Part shown: positions 27,119 through 35,031 of the stretch, in pieces | How the letters are laid out: each line of letters begins with the position of its first letter | Position numbering within the stretch: position 1 is the stretch's first letter | Assembly (NCBI GenBank): GCA_965277275.1 | Contig: CBDICG010000002.1 | Coordinates: 1,178,001-1,242,000, forward strand | Direction of reading: 5' to 3' | Length of the DNA stretch: 64,000 bases | From: HLUCCA09 sp965277275 | Lineage (GTDB): Bacteria > Pseudomonadota > Alphaproteobacteria > Rhodobacterales > Rhodobacteraceae | The notes under the pieces: generated by a model | Databases searched by the model: none | Seen by the model: only the letters and a program-made list of their open reading frames with translations | Told to the model about the DNA's origin: nothing | Translations under genes and position numbers: made by a program

Positions 27119-27955
27119 ATGTTTCAGGCCTCTCCACCGCGTACGAGACCGCAGCGCACCGCGGGCAGATCGGCCTTTCAGCTCGCCGAATTGATCTATC
27201 ACGCGACGGTGCGCCACGTGCGCAAGGATCATGGCAACGCTGTCATGGGCCTGCTCCTGAACATGATGCAGACGGTCATCTTCGTTTTGGCCTTTTTCTT
27301 CATGTTCTCGGTGCTTGGCCTGCGCGGGTCGGCGATCCGCGGCGATTTCCTGCTCTACATCATGACGGGGATCTTCCTCTTCATGACCCACACAAAGGCG
27401 ATGGGGGCGGTCATCGGGTCCGAAGGGCCGGCCAGCCCGATGATGAAGCACGCGCCGATGAACACCCTGATCGCGATCACGTCTGCGGCCCTGGGATCTC
27501 TCTACATCCAGATCCTGACGATGGTTGTGATCCTCTGGATCTACCACGCGGCCTTCCAGCCAATCACGATCTACGACCCTGTCGGCGCGATGGGGATGGT
27601 ACTGCTGGCGTGGTTCGCCGGGGTCGCCATCGGGATGGTCTTTCTGGCGCTCAAGCCGTGGATGCCCGATGTCGTGTCGGTGGCCTCCTCGATCTACTCA
27701 CGGGCGAATATGATCGCGTCAGGCAAGATGTTTGTCGCAAACGCGATGCCCGGCCATATCCTCGCGTTCTTCACGTGGAACCCGCTCTTTCACGCAATCG
27801 ATCAGGCGCGCGGATACACCTTTCTGAACTACAATCCGCACTATTCGAACGTGGCATACCCCTTGCTGCTCTCGCTCGGGCTGATGTTCCTTGGCTTGAT
27901 GGGGGAGTTCTACACCCGCAAGCACACGTCCGTGAGTTGGATGGCAAAGCGCTGA
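27119..27955 (+). CDS. ABC-2 type transporter permease (polysaccharide export type)
   Basis: A 278-residue membrane protein of the ABC-2 permease family used by KpsM-like exporters. Six hydrophobic segments can be seen, including VIFVLAFFFMFSVLGL, LYIMTGIFLFMTH and ILTMVVILWIYHAAF; the C-terminus holds LLLSLGLMFLGLMGEFY. No adjacent ATPase gene (KpsT-like) is present, so the partner is elsewhere. It diverges from cysQ. Location beside kdsB favours capsule or O-antigen-type export, but this is inference. Confidence 0.82.
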   Translation: MFQASPPRTRPQRTAGRSAFQLAELIYHATVRHVRKDHGNAVMGLLLNMMQTVIFVLAFFFMFSVLGLRGSAIRGDFLLYIMTGIFLFMTHTKAMGAVIGSEGPASPMMKHAPMNTLIAITSAALGSLYIQILTMVVILWIYHAAFQPITIYDPVGAMGMVLLAWFAGVAIGMVFLALKPWMPDVVSVASSIYSRANMIASGKMFVANAMPGHILAFFTWNPLFHAIDQARGYTFLNYNPHYSNVAYPLLLSLGLMFLGLMGEFYTRKHTSVSWMAKR

Positions 27956-28145
27956 TAGGGCGCGCCACTGCGCCCATCCAAGATCCTGTTCGTCGTTCGA
28001 CCAAAACCACAGACCGCGTGAGCTTGCCGACAACCATGCACATCTGTGCCGGTCGCAAAGTCCAGAGCCCCCGACACGCCACACCATCCTCCCGAAACAG
28101 GCGCCCACACTCCCGGGTCCGAAGCGATGCCCGGTGAGGCTTGGC

Positions 28146-29819
28146 CTATTCGCTTTCCAACGCCGCCAATCCCGCGGCACGCACCTGATCCAGCGTTTGC
28201 GCCGTGGACAAGGCCTGCGGGTCCGTCACCAGCTCCACGAGCGACAATCCCGGGTGCGCCAGAGCGCGGGCGATCGCCGCCTCCGCCTCCGATGTCGTCC
28301 GCGCGGTCTCACCCACCCCGCCATAGGCGGCGGCAATGCCGGGAATGTCCGGAAGAAAGAGATCCGTCCCGGAGATACGTCCCGGGTAATGCCGCTCCTG
28401 GTGCATGCGGATCGTACCGTACCGCCCGTTGTTCACGACAAGCACAGTCAGGCTGAGGCCGTATTGCGCTGCCGTCGAGAGCTCGTTTATTGTCATCTGC
28501 AGGCACCCGTCCCCCGCGAGGCATAGGACAGGGCGATCCGGGTGGCGCAGGGCAGCCGCCACCGCGGCGGGCAGACCATAGCCCATGGAGCCCGACGTCG
28601 GCGCAAGCTGGGTTCCGAAGCGCTTGTAGCGCAAGTAGCGATGCAGCCACGCGGCGTAATTCCCCGCGCCATTCGTGAGGATTGCATCCTCCGGCAGCGT
28701 GTCGGACAGCGCTCCGATCACCGCCTCGAGCTTCAACGCTCCAGGGCTTTCGGCAGGCATCTGCCATGCTTCATAAAGCGCGCGCGCGGGGGCCCTGCGT
28801 GTGTCGCTCGCCCGGTCATGAGAGAGCGCGGCAAGCGTGCGCAGCACCGCCGGAGCGGGCGCGGCGTAGCCAAGGCCCGGCGTATAGACCCGGCCGATGT
28901 CGACCGGGTCGGCCATCACGTGCATCAGGTGCGGATGACGCGCTGCCGGGTCGAGGAGCGTGTATCCTGCGGTTGCGGTCTCCCCGAGCCGCGTTCCCAG
29001 GGCCAGCACCGCGTCGGCCCCGGCAAGGTAGCGGCCAAGCGCAGGATTCATCCCGACCCCCAGATCGCCGCAGTAACCGGGATCGCGATTATCGATGTAG
29101 TCCTGCCGGCGGAAGGGCACGGCGACGGGCACGTCCTCTGCCGCCGACACGCGCGCAAGATCCTCGGCAGCCTTGGCGCTCCAGCCCGGCCCCCCCGCGA
29201 TGATCAGCGGCCGCTCGGCGGCGCGCAACCGGCCCAGCGCCTCGGCGGCGAAGGCGCTGTGGTCAGGCTCCGGCGGGCGCGGCACGGGCGGTTTGTCTTC
29301 GACATCGGCGCGGGCAGAGAGCATGTCTTCCGGCAAGGAAAGCGCGACCGGGCCCGGGCGCCCCGACGTCGCGACGGTGAAGGCGCGGGCGATCATCTCC
29401 GGCAGACGCGCGGTGTCGCGCACCTCGGCCGCCCATTTCACGATGGGACCGAAGAATGCAGGAAAATCCACCTCCTGAAAGGCGCCGCGGCCTTCGAAGC
29501 CGCGCGGGATCTGGCCGACGAACGCAACCAGCGGAGTGGCGTCGTGCATGGCCACGTGCAGCCCCGCCGAAGCGTTGGTGGCGCCCGGGCCGCGTGTGAC
29601 CATCAGAACGCCCGGGCGCCCCGTGAGCTTGCCATCGGCCTCGGCCATCATTGCGGCACCACCCTCTTGCCGGGCGACGACAAGGTCGATGCCACTGGCC
29701 ACGAGCCCGTCGAGCGCCGCCAGAAAGCTCTCGCCCGGGACACAGAACACCCGGTCGACGCCGTGCAGCTTGAGCTGGTCGACGAGGATCTGTCCGCCGT
29801 GCCTTTGGTTTTGTCGCAT
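28146..29819 (-). CDS. Thiamine-diphosphate-binding enzyme, acetolactate synthase-like
   Basis: A 557-residue ThDP enzyme with the three-domain layout. The catalytic Glu is in VARQEGGAAMMAEADGK, the central domain follows, and the ThDP/Mg site is CLAGDGCLQM...NELSTA with VVNNGRYGTIRMHQERHYPG. It resembles the large subunit of acetolactate synthase, but lone homologues include other decarboxylases and benzaldehyde lyase-type enzymes, so the substrate is open. ATG at 29819 has AGGAGG upstream. It diverges from the flavin reductase gene, and no small regulatory subunit is nearby. Confidence 0.82.
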   Translation of the reverse strand: MRQNQRHGGQILVDQLKLHGVDRVFCVPGESFLAALDGLVASGIDLVVARQEGGAAMMAEADGKLTGRPGVLMVTRGPGATNASAGLHVAMHDATPLVAFVGQIPRGFEGRGAFQEVDFPAFFGPIVKWAAEVRDTARLPEMIARAFTVATSGRPGPVALSLPEDMLSARADVEDKPPVPRPPEPDHSAFAAEALGRLRAAERPLIIAGGPGWSAKAAEDLARVSAAEDVPVAVPFRRQDYIDNRDPGYCGDLGVGMNPALGRYLAGADAVLALGTRLGETATAGYTLLDPAARHPHLMHVMADPVDIGRVYTPGLGYAAPAPAVLRTLAALSHDRASDTRRAPARALYEAWQMPAESPGALKLEAVIGALSDTLPEDAILTNGAGNYAAWLHRYLRYKRFGTQLAPTSGSMGYGLPAAVAAALRHPDRPVLCLAGDGCLQMTINELSTAAQYGLSLTVLVVNNGRYGTIRMHQERHYPGRISGTDLFLPDIPGIAAAYGGVGETARTTSEAEAAIARALAHPGLSLVELVTDPQALSTAQTLDQVRAAGLAALESE

Positions 29820-29931
29820 GCCACACGCCTCCTTCTTGGGCGCGAGCATGGGTGAGCGGCGCGCCAGCCGCAAGACGGCTGGCCACCGCTGGCCGACGCC
29901 CTACCCTGCGAGGCACAGAATAGGAGCATCC

Positions 29932-30480
29932 ATGACCCTCAAACTCGTCGGCCTCTGCGGCTCCCTGCGCAAGGCATCCTACAACCGCAAGCTCATGCAT
30001 GAGGCCGCGCGGCGATTTGGTCCTTCTGACTTCACGGACACGGATCTTCACCTGTCGCTCTACGATGGGGACCTCGAGGAGGCCGAGGGGATCCCCGCCC
30101 CGGTGCAGCGGCTCGCGGATCAGATTGCCGGAGCCGATGCCGTGCTGATCGCCTGCCCGGAGTACAACCAGTCCCTGACGGGGGTTCTGAAGAACGCGCT
30201 CGACTGGGTCAGTCGCGTCAAGGGCTCTCCTTGGCGGGACAAACCCGTGGCGCTCCTGAGCGCTGCCGCAGGCCGTGCGGGGGGCGCGCGGGCCAACTAT
30301 GCGCTGCGATTGGCAATGGCACCGTTCCGCCCGGCGATCATCAATGGCCCGGAGGTCCTTTTGGCCGCCCCCGCCACGGAATTCGACGCTGACGGCCATC
30401 TGACCACCGAGCGGTACACCGCCGCCCTCGACGAGCTGATGGCACTTCTGCGCACGGAGGCCGAGCGGCGCGCCTCCTGA
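29932..30480 (+). CDS. NADPH-dependent FMN reductase family protein
   Basis: A 182-residue flavodoxin-like protein. FMN-binding KLVGLCGSLRKASYNRKL at the start and CPEYNQSLTGVLKNALDWVSR are characteristic of NAD(P)H:quinone/azo/chromate-reductase-type flavoproteins. It begins with ATG at 29932, after TAGGAG, and is divergent from the ThDP enzyme and upstream of a hydratase gene. The substrate is likely a quinone or similar electron acceptor. Confidence 0.88.
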   Translation: MTLKLVGLCGSLRKASYNRKLMHEAARRFGPSDFTDTDLHLSLYDGDLEEAEGIPAPVQRLADQIAGADAVLIACPEYNQSLTGVLKNALDWVSRVKGSPWRDKPVALLSAAAGRAGGARANYALRLAMAPFRPAIINGPEVLLAAPATEFDADGHLTTERYTAALDELMALLRTEAERRAS

Positions 30481-30521
30481 GCGCTTGCCTCTTGCGGGGC
30501 AGGCTGCGAGCCTCGAACGTG

Positions 30522-31310
30522 ATGACATCAATCGGCCGTGAGCAACATTTCGATGACTCGATGGATCCGGCGCGCGCCGAGGCGCTCGCGGCGCTGCTTG
30601 GCGCCAGCATGCCCGGGCGAGCCCTCCCGCCGTTCTTCCATCAAGCCTATTTCTGGGAGGCTGTCGCGCCCGACGGTCTCGGTCGGGATGGCCATTCGGC
30701 GCGGGGGGCCTTCCTCCCCGATCTCGGCCTGCCACGGCGGATGTGGGCCGGGGGGCGGTTGCAATTCCTGGGCCTGCTTCTCGCCGGAGCGCCCGCCCGG
30801 AAATCCACGCGCATCACAGCGATCGATGAGAAGGCGGGGCACACCGGTCGCCTCGCCTTTCTCACGCTGCGCCACGAGATCCGGCAATCCGGCGCTCTCG
30901 CCGTGACCGAGGAACAGGACCTCGTTTATCGTGAGGAGCACACCCCGAATGCCCCGGCGCCTCGAGTAACAGCCGCGCCACCCGACATCGACCCCGTCCC
31001 GCACCGCTTTGATCCGGCGCTGCTTTTCCGCTACTCCGCGCTGACGTACAACGGCCATCGCATCCACTATGACAGCGACTATGCCGAGCGCGTGGAAGGC
31101 TACGGAGGTGTCGTCGTCCATGGCCCCCTTCTGGCACAGCTGATGATGCTTCGAGCCGCTCGGAGCGGAACGTTGCGTGCCTTCACGTTTCGCGCCGTGC
31201 GCCCCTTGCTGCTTTCGGAAACGGCGACCATCTGCCAGTCAGGGGTACGACTATGGGTGCGCAACGACACGGGCGCGCTCAACATGACAGCGGAGGCCAC
31301 ATGGCACTGA
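30522..31310 (+). CDS. Mesaconyl-C4-CoA hydratase-like (HTD2/MaoC) hydratase
   Basis: A two-hotdog protein: the N-terminal FAS1-like dehydratase domain (PPFFHQAYFWEA to about residue 150) and a C-terminal MaoC-type hydratase domain with ALTYNGHRIHYDSDYA and GVVVHGPLLAQLMM, which carries the Asp/His pair typical of hydratase 2. Homologues hydrate itaconyl- or mesaconyl-type CoA esters, as in the citramalate and ethylmalonyl pathways. ATG at 30522 seems best. Its stop overlaps the next exported protein by ten bases. Confidence 0.82.
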   Translation: MTSIGREQHFDDSMDPARAEALAALLGASMPGRALPPFFHQAYFWEAVAPDGLGRDGHSARGAFLPDLGLPRRMWAGGRLQFLGLLLAGAPARKSTRITAIDEKAGHTGRLAFLTLRHEIRQSGALAVTEEQDLVYREEHTPNAPAPRVTAAPPDIDPVPHRFDPALLFRYSALTYNGHRIHYDSDYAERVEGYGGVVVHGPLLAQLMMLRAARSGTLRAFTFRAVRPLLLSETATICQSGVRLWVRNDTGALNMTAEATWH

Positions 31311-31942
31311 TCAGACTTTTGCTCGTGGCGCTCCTGCTGGCGACCCCGGCCCTCGCTCAGGAAGAGGATGCGCCGAGCCGGCCGATCTTCCTGCAAGCCA
31401 TGGGCCTCTTGCAGGCACAGACGGTCGAGATCAATCGCGACGATGCCCTCTTCGCCAGCCTCACGCTCTACCAGGGCGGAGGCATCCGCCCCGTTCCACG
31501 CGATATCTCGAACCTCGGCGGAGACGTGGTCGCCGCATGGGATTTCGTCAACGAAGACGGGCGCTTCGTCGAATCCCTGACACTTACGACCGCGACCGTT
31601 GACCTCGCGGAGGCCGAAACCCGGCGCTTTGCCCTTGCCAACCTTTTGGTATTGCGGAGCTTTCCGCAGCTCGCCAATCAGTTTCCAGAGGCGCGGCTTC
31701 TCGCGTTCGGACCCGCTTCCAGCGAAAATGACCTCGACATCATCCAGATGGTCGGCAGCTTCACGACACCGGAGGATTCGCGTTCAATCGTGTTTCGGCA
31801 CATCGGCGCGATGCACCCGGATCGCGCGGAAATCGTGATCGCCATCATCAATATCGATGCGGATGTTCTCCCCGTCCGGTCGGACGAGGATCTGATCGAC
31901 ACGTTTGCCGGGCAATCTTTCCGGACGATCGCCCTCCCCTAG
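31301..31942 (+). CDS. Exported hypothetical protein
   Basis: A 213-residue protein whose first 19 residues (ALIRLLLVALLLATPALA, then QEED) form a clear signal peptide. The mature part has no cysteines and no motif I recognise; it is rich in beta-strand-like segments such as HPDRAEIVIAIINIDAD. It overlaps the hydratase gene by ten bases, so the two are co-translated. Function unknown; converges with DUF1467. Confidence 0.7.
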   Translation: MALIRLLLVALLLATPALAQEEDAPSRPIFLQAMGLLQAQTVEINRDDALFASLTLYQGGGIRPVPRDISNLGGDVVAAWDFVNEDGRFVESLTLTTATVDLAEAETRRFALANLLVLRSFPQLANQFPEARLLAFGPASSENDLDIIQMVGSFTTPEDSRSIVFRHIGAMHPDRAEIVIAIINIDADVLPVRSDEDLIDTFAGQSFRTIALP

Positions 31943-31963
31943 AGGCTCGGAGAATACGGGCAG

Positions 31964-32251
31964 CTACTCCGCCGCCGCTGCTCCCGGTCCAAACCGCTTG
32001 TAGAGATCGAAGTCGTCGATCGTGATCGCGCCCGTGATGATCACCGTGCACGCGACGATCCAGATCGGGAGGCTGATCCAGGTGATCAGCTTGGCCTTGC
32101 GTTTGAGCTGCGGATCGGACGGAGCGGATCTGGGGGTGCCGGGCACGACATTCCCCGCCTCGCCCTGCGTCCGAATGTTCATCGGCAGCACGACAAAGAG
32201 GACAGTGAACCAGATCACCGCAAGCAACACGAGGGCGGACGTCACCTGCAT
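31964..32251 (-). CDS. DUF1467 family small membrane protein
   Basis: A 95-residue protein with two membrane helices, ALVLLAVIWFTVLFVVLPMN and ISLPIWIVACTVIITGAITI, and a basic loop between. The motif VVLPMNIRTQGEAGNVVPGTP is diagnostic of DUF1467. It almost always sits just downstream of mce in this clade, as here (6-base gap). Role unknown. Confidence 0.93.
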   Translation of the reverse strand: MQVTSALVLLAVIWFTVLFVVLPMNIRTQGEAGNVVPGTPRSAPSDPQLKRKAKLITWISLPIWIVACTVIITGAITIDDFDLYKRFGPGAAAAE

Positions 32252-32257
32252 GGCGGG

Positions 32258-32662
32258 TCAGACCTGTTCCAGCTCGACGAGCGTGCCGGCGAAATCCTTG
32301 GGATGCAGGAACAAAACCGGCTTGCCATGGGCGCCAATCTTGGGCTCGCCGGTTCCAAGAACCCGGGCCCCCGTTTCCTGAAGATGATCACGCGCCGAGA
32401 TGATGTCCTCCACCTCGTAGCAGACGTGATGGATGCCGCCTGACGGGTTCTTCTCGAGGAATCCATTGATCGGGCTGTCCTCACCCAGCGGGTAGAGGAG
32501 TTCGATCTTGGTATTTGGCAATTCGATAAAGATCACCGTGACCCCGTGGTCGGGCTCGTCCTGCGGATCGCCGACCTTGGCCCCGAGGGCGGTACGGTAC
32601 TGCGCTGCGGCAGCCTCCAGATCGGGGACGGCGATGGCGACATGGTTCAAGCGGCCAATCAT
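32258..32662 (-). CDS. mce: Methylmalonyl-CoA epimerase
   Basis: A VOC-fold metalloenzyme that converts (S)- to (R)-methylmalonyl-CoA on the propionyl-CoA to succinyl-CoA route. Visible motifs are LNHVAIAVPDLEAA with a metal-ligand His, GIHHVCYEVEDI, FLHPKDFAGTLVELEQ with the terminal Glu ligand, and the PLGEDSPINGFL segment. It is 134 residues. ATG at 32662 follows GGAGG. Adjacent DUF1467 supports the assignment. Confidence 0.94.
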   Translation of the reverse strand: MIGRLNHVAIAVPDLEAAAAQYRTALGAKVGDPQDEPDHGVTVIFIELPNTKIELLYPLGEDSPINGFLEKNPSGGIHHVCYEVEDIISARDHLQETGARVLGTGEPKIGAHGKPVLFLHPKDFAGTLVELEQV

Positions 32663-32829
32663 GGGGGCCTCCGTTCTGCATCAGGGATCGCGGCGCTTAT
32701 CCATCCCAGCGCGCGCGGGTGCAAGGGACGTTGCAGCACAGGGCCGCGCGTTTACCCCTTGTTAGGGCAAATCGCCGTTCATTGGTCTTAATCCAGAATC
32801 AACGCAAGAATCGCGGAAGGAGTAAGGCC

Positions 32830-33549
32830 ATGACGGACGACCTCAAGCGCCTGCGGTGGAACCGCAAGCCGACCCCCGAGCAACCGCTGATGGGGCTGAC
32901 GATCCTCGCTGTTGAAGACAGTCGATTTGCGAGCGAGGCGCTCCGATTGGCCTGCAACCGGAGCGGCGCGCGCCTGCGGCGGGCGGATTGCCTGGCATCG
33001 GCCCGCCGACACCTGGCTGTCTACCGCCCGACCGTCGTCATGATCGACCTCGGGTTGCCCGATGGCTGTGGCACCGAACTCATCGAAGAGCTGTGCGCGG
33101 GGGACGTTGATCCACCTGTCATCCTCGCGATGAGCGGCGATGAGTACCTTGAGGCCAAGGCAAGAGATGCAGGCGCCGACGGATTTCTTGCCAAGCCTCT
33201 GCCCGGACTTGCCGGTTTCCAGAACGCCATTCTCTCGCTTCTTCCGTCGCACCAGCATCCAACGGGGCCGCGCAGTGCCGAAACAGCCGCCATGGCGCCA
33301 GATGACATGGCCTTGCAGGATGATCTGAAGCGCGCCGCCGAAGCGCTGGAGGCCGGGCGCGGTGGCCGCGCCGCCGCTTACGCCGCGCAATTCGTTTCCT
33401 CGGTTGCCCGCTCCGCACGGGACGGCCGGCTGGCGGAAGCCGCACAGCGCTTTGCCCGCAGCCATGCCGCAGGCCAGGACATCGAGGTCGCGCGCGGCCA
33501 CTTGAGCAGCATCCTTGCCGAACGCCTCGCCCAGCGGCGCGCGATCTGA
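32830..33549 (+). CDS. Response regulator with receiver domain and unassigned C-terminal helices
   Basis: Residues about 20-145 form a CheY-like receiver: the acidic pair in ILAVEDSRFASEALRLAC, the phosphoacceptor Asp in VVMIDLGLPDGCG, the Ser in AMSGDEYLEAKA and the Lys in GFLAKPLPG. The C-terminal 95 residues (LKRAAEALEAGRGGRAAAYA onward) are Ala-rich and helical with no DNA-binding or enzymatic motif that I recognise. No histidine kinase is nearby. ATG at 32830 has AAGGA upstream. The output is likely protein-protein interaction. Confidence 0.82.
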   Translation: MTDDLKRLRWNRKPTPEQPLMGLTILAVEDSRFASEALRLACNRSGARLRRADCLASARRHLAVYRPTVVMIDLGLPDGCGTELIEELCAGDVDPPVILAMSGDEYLEAKARDAGADGFLAKPLPGLAGFQNAILSLLPSHQHPTGPRSAETAAMAPDDMALQDDLKRAAEALEAGRGGRAAAYAAQFVSSVARSARDGRLAEAAQRFARSHAAGQDIEVARGHLSSILAERLAQRRAI

Positions 33550-33565
33550 GCACCAGATAGTGCTC
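33548..33565 (+). terminator. Hairpin at the end of the response regulator gene
   Basis: GAGCAC (33548-33553) pairs with GTGCTC (33560-33565); the stem begins within the TGA stop. A short CTTGGTT follows, giving a weak terminator candidate between convergent genes. The remaining 220 bases to the next gene hold nothing identified. Confidence 0.4.
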
Positions 33566-33791
33566 CTTGGTTCTGCGCGCCTCGGGGGGCGCAGGCGCCA
33601 AAGTGTCTGACCTTGCTGCGCGCCGCGAGAGCCGCCGCGTGAAACGCGCGAAGGCGATGGCGTTCATCCCCGCTTGAGATCGGCCCGCGAGCGCACGACG
33701 AGACCTCCAGCCGGACCATCCCCGGCACCGATCCGGCTACTACGAACACGCTCTCGGTTCGCAACTAGGCCCGTTCGGCCCTACGCAAGTC

Positions 33792-35021
33792 TCAGAGGAG
33801 AAGCCGCCCGACGCCGCCCATGTCGAGGCCGGGAAAAACCGCCTGTTCGAGAAGTGACGTATCGAGGCCGAAGAGCTCCTGCATTGCCTTTGCCGCGTAG
33901 GCACGGACGTCGGCCGTTGGCATGAGATCCCGCCGATCGTAGAGATCGGCTTCGTCGAGGCCCGGCCACGACGTATGCACCTGTCGCCCCTTCACGGCCC
34001 CGCCCGCGAGCAGCATGGCGCCGCCGGTGCCGTGATCCGTCCCCGCCGTGCCGTTCAGCGCGACTGTCCGCCCGAATTCCGTCATCGCCAGAACGGTCGT
34101 CCGGCCCCAGATCGGCCCGAGGCCCAGCTCCAGCGTCACGAGGGTCTCTGCGAGACGCGTCAGCGCACGCTCCAGCCCGCGCTCCTGCCCATTGTGCGTG
34201 TCCCACCCATTGAGCGAGAATGCCGCGATCCGCGTGTCATCGCGCAACCGACCGGCCACGAACTCCGCAAGGCGCAAATGTCCGCCGGAACGCCCACCGC
34301 GCCCCTCCATCATCTGCGCCATCGCAGACGCATCTTCGGAATCCTCGACAAGCTCCGCAAGGTCGGGCGCGTTCTCAAGTTCCGCGGCGAGCGAGATTGC
34401 GGCCGATGCCGCTGGCGCAAACATTGGATCGCCCGCATAGAGCTGGTTCAGCAAGAGCTCTGCCTGCGGTGTCATCGACAGCCGGCTTTCCGGCGACCAG
34501 GACGAATACGGCGCAGATCCAGACAGCAGAAAAAGCGACTCGCGCCCCACCGCGAAGGCGGTTTCCGCGGTCACGCCAGGGACGGATTGCAGCAGCCGGT
34601 TGAGCCATCCATCCCGCCCGCGCGGCGCTCCGGGCGCGAACCCTGTCCCGGCCTCGAGCAGATCCTGACCATCGAAATGACTGCGCCGATCCCGGTAGGG
34701 GGTGGACACGGCATGCGCCGCCGCCAAGCCGCCGTTTTCCCACATCGGCCCGAGTGGAGCGAGCGCCGGATGCAGCGCAAAGAATCCCGTTGGGTCAGTG
34801 ATTTCAGGGGTCGCAGCCCCACGCAGACGCGCGAATTCGCGGTCACCTACGGGCCTGACAGCGTCGATCCCGTCCATCCCGCCGCGCAGGATGATCACGA
34901 TCAGCCGCGCGTCCCAAGGCGCTGAGGCGAGCGACACCGGGGTGAGGAACGGGCTCGCCGCCGCCGAGCAACCCAAGGCAGCAGATCGCAGAAGAAAGCC
35001 ACGTCGGCTCTGATCGGTCAT
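33792..35021 (-). CDS. DUF1501 domain-containing, Tat-exported protein
   Basis: A 409-residue protein with a twin-arginine signal (QSRRGFLLRSAALGCSAAAS). DUF1501 features include LIVIILRGGMDGIDAVRP, DGQDLLEAG, FSLNGWDTHNGQERGLERAL and MTEFGRTVALNGTAGTDHG. The domain belongs to the alkaline-phosphatase/sulfatase superfamily fold, but its function is not established. The start at 35021 follows GGAGGAGAAG; the open frame extends further but without a site. The DUF1800 gene lies 10 bases upstream, a conserved pairing. Confidence 0.9.
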   Translation of the reverse strand: MTDQSRRGFLLRSAALGCSAAASPFLTPVSLASAPWDARLIVIILRGGMDGIDAVRPVGDREFARLRGAATPEITDPTGFFALHPALAPLGPMWENGGLAAAHAVSTPYRDRRSHFDGQDLLEAGTGFAPGAPRGRDGWLNRLLQSVPGVTAETAFAVGRESLFLLSGSAPYSSWSPESRLSMTPQAELLLNQLYAGDPMFAPAASAAISLAAELENAPDLAELVEDSEDASAMAQMMEGRGGRSGGHLRLAEFVAGRLRDDTRIAAFSLNGWDTHNGQERGLERALTRLAETLVTLELGLGPIWGRTTVLAMTEFGRTVALNGTAGTDHGTGGAMLLAGGAVKGRQVHTSWPGLDEADLYDRRDLMPTADVRAYAAKAMQELFGLDTSLLEQAVFPGLDMGGVGRLLL

Positions 35022-35031
35022 CTTCTCCTCC

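Noticed and set aside
28542..29855. A 437-codon open frame antisense to the ThDP enzyme
   Set aside because: Arg/Gly/Ala-rich shadow of a high-GC gene with no domain; the minus strand has all ThDP motifs.
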